In this document: piece after piece, positions 63,207-64,000 of the stretch
Layout of the letters: every line of letters begins with the position of its first letter
Numbering within the stretch: position 1 is the first letter of the stretch
Made by a program: the position numbers and the translations under genes
NCBI RefSeq assembly: GCF_964218355.1
Contig: NZ_CAXPMC010000020.1
Location: forward strand, 173,438-237,437
Direction of reading: 5' to 3'
Length of the DNA: 64,000 nt
Source: Ferrovibrio sp964218355
GTDB lineage: Bacteria; Pseudomonadota; Alphaproteobacteria; Ferrovibrionales; Ferrovibrionaceae
The notes under the pieces: generated by a model
Seen by the model: only the letters and a program-made list of their open reading frames with translations
The model's database searches: none
What the model was told of the DNA's origin: nothing

Positions 63207-64000
63207 TTAGAAACGCAGGCCGAGACCCACAACGCCGAAGGTCTGCTTCGCCGAGGTCGAAGCGGTACCGGTGTCGTTATCCGACACGCCGACGCCGGCA
63301 AAGGTCTGCACGGCGGTGGCCAGCTGGTAGGTCACACCGAAGGTGTAGTAGTCCAGCTCGTTGTCGGCGGAACCGACGGTCTCGTCGACGCGGTTGTGGT
63401 ACTCGACGCCGATCCCGACCGAACCCGGCTTCGAGCCGTTGGTCAGGTACTTCAGACCGGCCGACCAGGCAGTCCGCTCGATGGTGGCCGAACGGTCTTC
63501 GTTCGAGTAACCGCCGCCGAGCTGAATGGCCGAGCCATCACCGACGTTGTACGCGAACTGCGCACCGAGCTGCCAGCCAGCCTGACGCGGGTCAGTCGAG
63601 CTGTTCTCGATATGCACGCTGTTATAACCAGCGTACAGGGCGGCATCGACCGAGCCGAACGACTCAACGTAGTTCGCCGCGATCGCATACTGCTGCGACA
63701 GGCCGCCATTGGCGGTCGACGAGAAGCCGCCGCCGCAACCGGCGGTGCTGCCCTGAGCCGAGAAGTCCTGGCAGCCGTTCGGAACGTACGACACGCCGAG
63801 CTGCAGACCCTTGCCGACCTTCGAGCCGAAATAGCGGTTCGAGGCGGTGTACAGGTTGATGCCGTCGTTGTCATGGCCCGAGTTGGCGAACCACATCAGC
63901 GGCTGGGTCGCAGCAGCCGAATATTCGGAGTTGACAGTGGTGCTGTGGCCCGGGATCGCGTTCGGCGCGAAGTACAGCATCTTGCCGGTCACGCGGTCGG
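63207..64000 (-). CDS. porin, C-terminal part (partial at the window edge)
   Basis: The last 264 codons of an outer-membrane porin are visible; the reading frame continues past base 64000, so the start is outside the window. The sequence alternates beta-strand patterns (GLQLGVSYVPNG, SFGSVDAALYAGYNSVHI, WQLGAQFAYNVGDGSAIQLG) with polar loops and ends in GVVGLGLRF, a C-terminal Phe typical of BAM substrates. Cysteine-containing loops (CQDFSAQGSTAGCGG) are present. The fit is to the trimeric Gram-negative porin type. Highly expressed codon use is consistent, and a strong terminator follows. Confidence 0.9.
   Translation of the reverse strand, partial: DRVTGKMLYFAPNAIPGHSTTVNSEYSAAATQPLMWFANSGHDNDGINLYTASNRYFGSKVGKGLQLGVSYVPNGCQDFSAQGSTAGCGGGFSSTANGGLSQQYAIAANYVESFGSVDAALYAGYNSVHIENSSTDPRQAGWQLGAQFAYNVGDGSAIQLGGGYSNEDRSATIERTAWSAGLKYLTNGSKPGSVGIGVEYHNRVDETVGSADNELDYYTFGVTYQLATAVQTFAGVGVSDNDTGTASTSAKQTFGVVGLGLRF

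Overview
The window looks like an ordinary chromosomal stretch of a motile Gram-negative alphaproteobacterium, most likely close to the Rhodospirillales. It is GC-rich and dense, with many ATGA-type stop/start overlaps. Markers of this group are the order rpmF-plsX-fabH-ihfA-merR, a CBP3-type ubiquinol-cytochrome c chaperone, Bpt leucyltransferase, a Mg-type HemB, a K+-independent proton pyrophosphatase, a TRAP transporter and scattered flagellar motor genes. No insertion sequence, prophage, CRISPR array or island boundary was seen. Genus and species cannot be fixed from the sequence alone.

Layout. 1-2 kb: end of a pentapeptide-repeat gene and two unknown genes. 2-7 kb: a TRAP transporter (dctQ, dctM) facing two paralogous TAT-exported binding proteins. 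7-10.5 kb (minus): bpt, an RDD membrane protein, motB, motA. 10.6-13.7 kb: a penicillin-acylase-type hydrolase and a FlaG-like small protein. 13.9-16.1 kb: a beta-hydroxyacid dehydrogenase, hemB and a lone HigA-like HTH gene. 16.2-25.5 kb: valine breakdown (isobutyryl-CoA dehydrogenase, 3-hydroxyisobutyryl-CoA hydrolase, mmsB), ridA, and branched-chain amino acid ABC uptake (livHMGF, two small conserved genes, livK). 25.7-34.6 kb: rpiB, glyA, nrdR, ribD, ribE, ribBX, ribH, nusB, thiL, a FliL-like gene and an MFS transporter. 34.8-38.9 kb: hppA and divergent cobS/cobT.

38.9-44.2 kb: bamE, the CBP3-like chaperone, DUF177, rpmF, plsX, fabH, ihfA, a MerR regulator and tRNA-Pro(GGG). 44.2-50.4 kb: a hemerythrin protein, a copper-chaperone-like protein, yajC-secD-secF, an Mth938-domain protein (NDUFAF3 relative), a PuuD-N-like membrane protein and a squalene/phytoene-synthase-like protein without its catalytic aspartates (NDUFAF6 relative). 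50.4-56.3 kb: the minus-strand run uvrA, heme-binding-like gene, recX, trmFO, divergent from ssb. 56.3-58.7 kb: a stress-type cluster (holin-like, DUF883, two CsbD proteins) and mazG. 58.8-64 kb: LysR divergent from glcB (malate synthase G), an IclR regulator and the 3' part of a porin gene cut by the window edge.

Working together: the 16-25 kb block pairs import of leucine/isoleucine/valine with the lower valine pathway. The rib block encodes most of riboflavin synthesis, but the GTP cyclohydrolase II half of its RibBA-type protein has no zinc-ligand cysteines, so the true enzyme should lie elsewhere. Genes for protein export (secDF/yajC), respiratory-complex assembly (NDUFAF3-, NDUFAF6- and CBP3-like) and outer-membrane assembly (bamE) lie within about 11 kb. 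No clearly new multi-gene system was found. The best leads are the degenerate RibBX, the complex-I-assembly-like pair next to secDF, the lone HTH gene coupled to hemB, and the small conserved partners of the liv operon.
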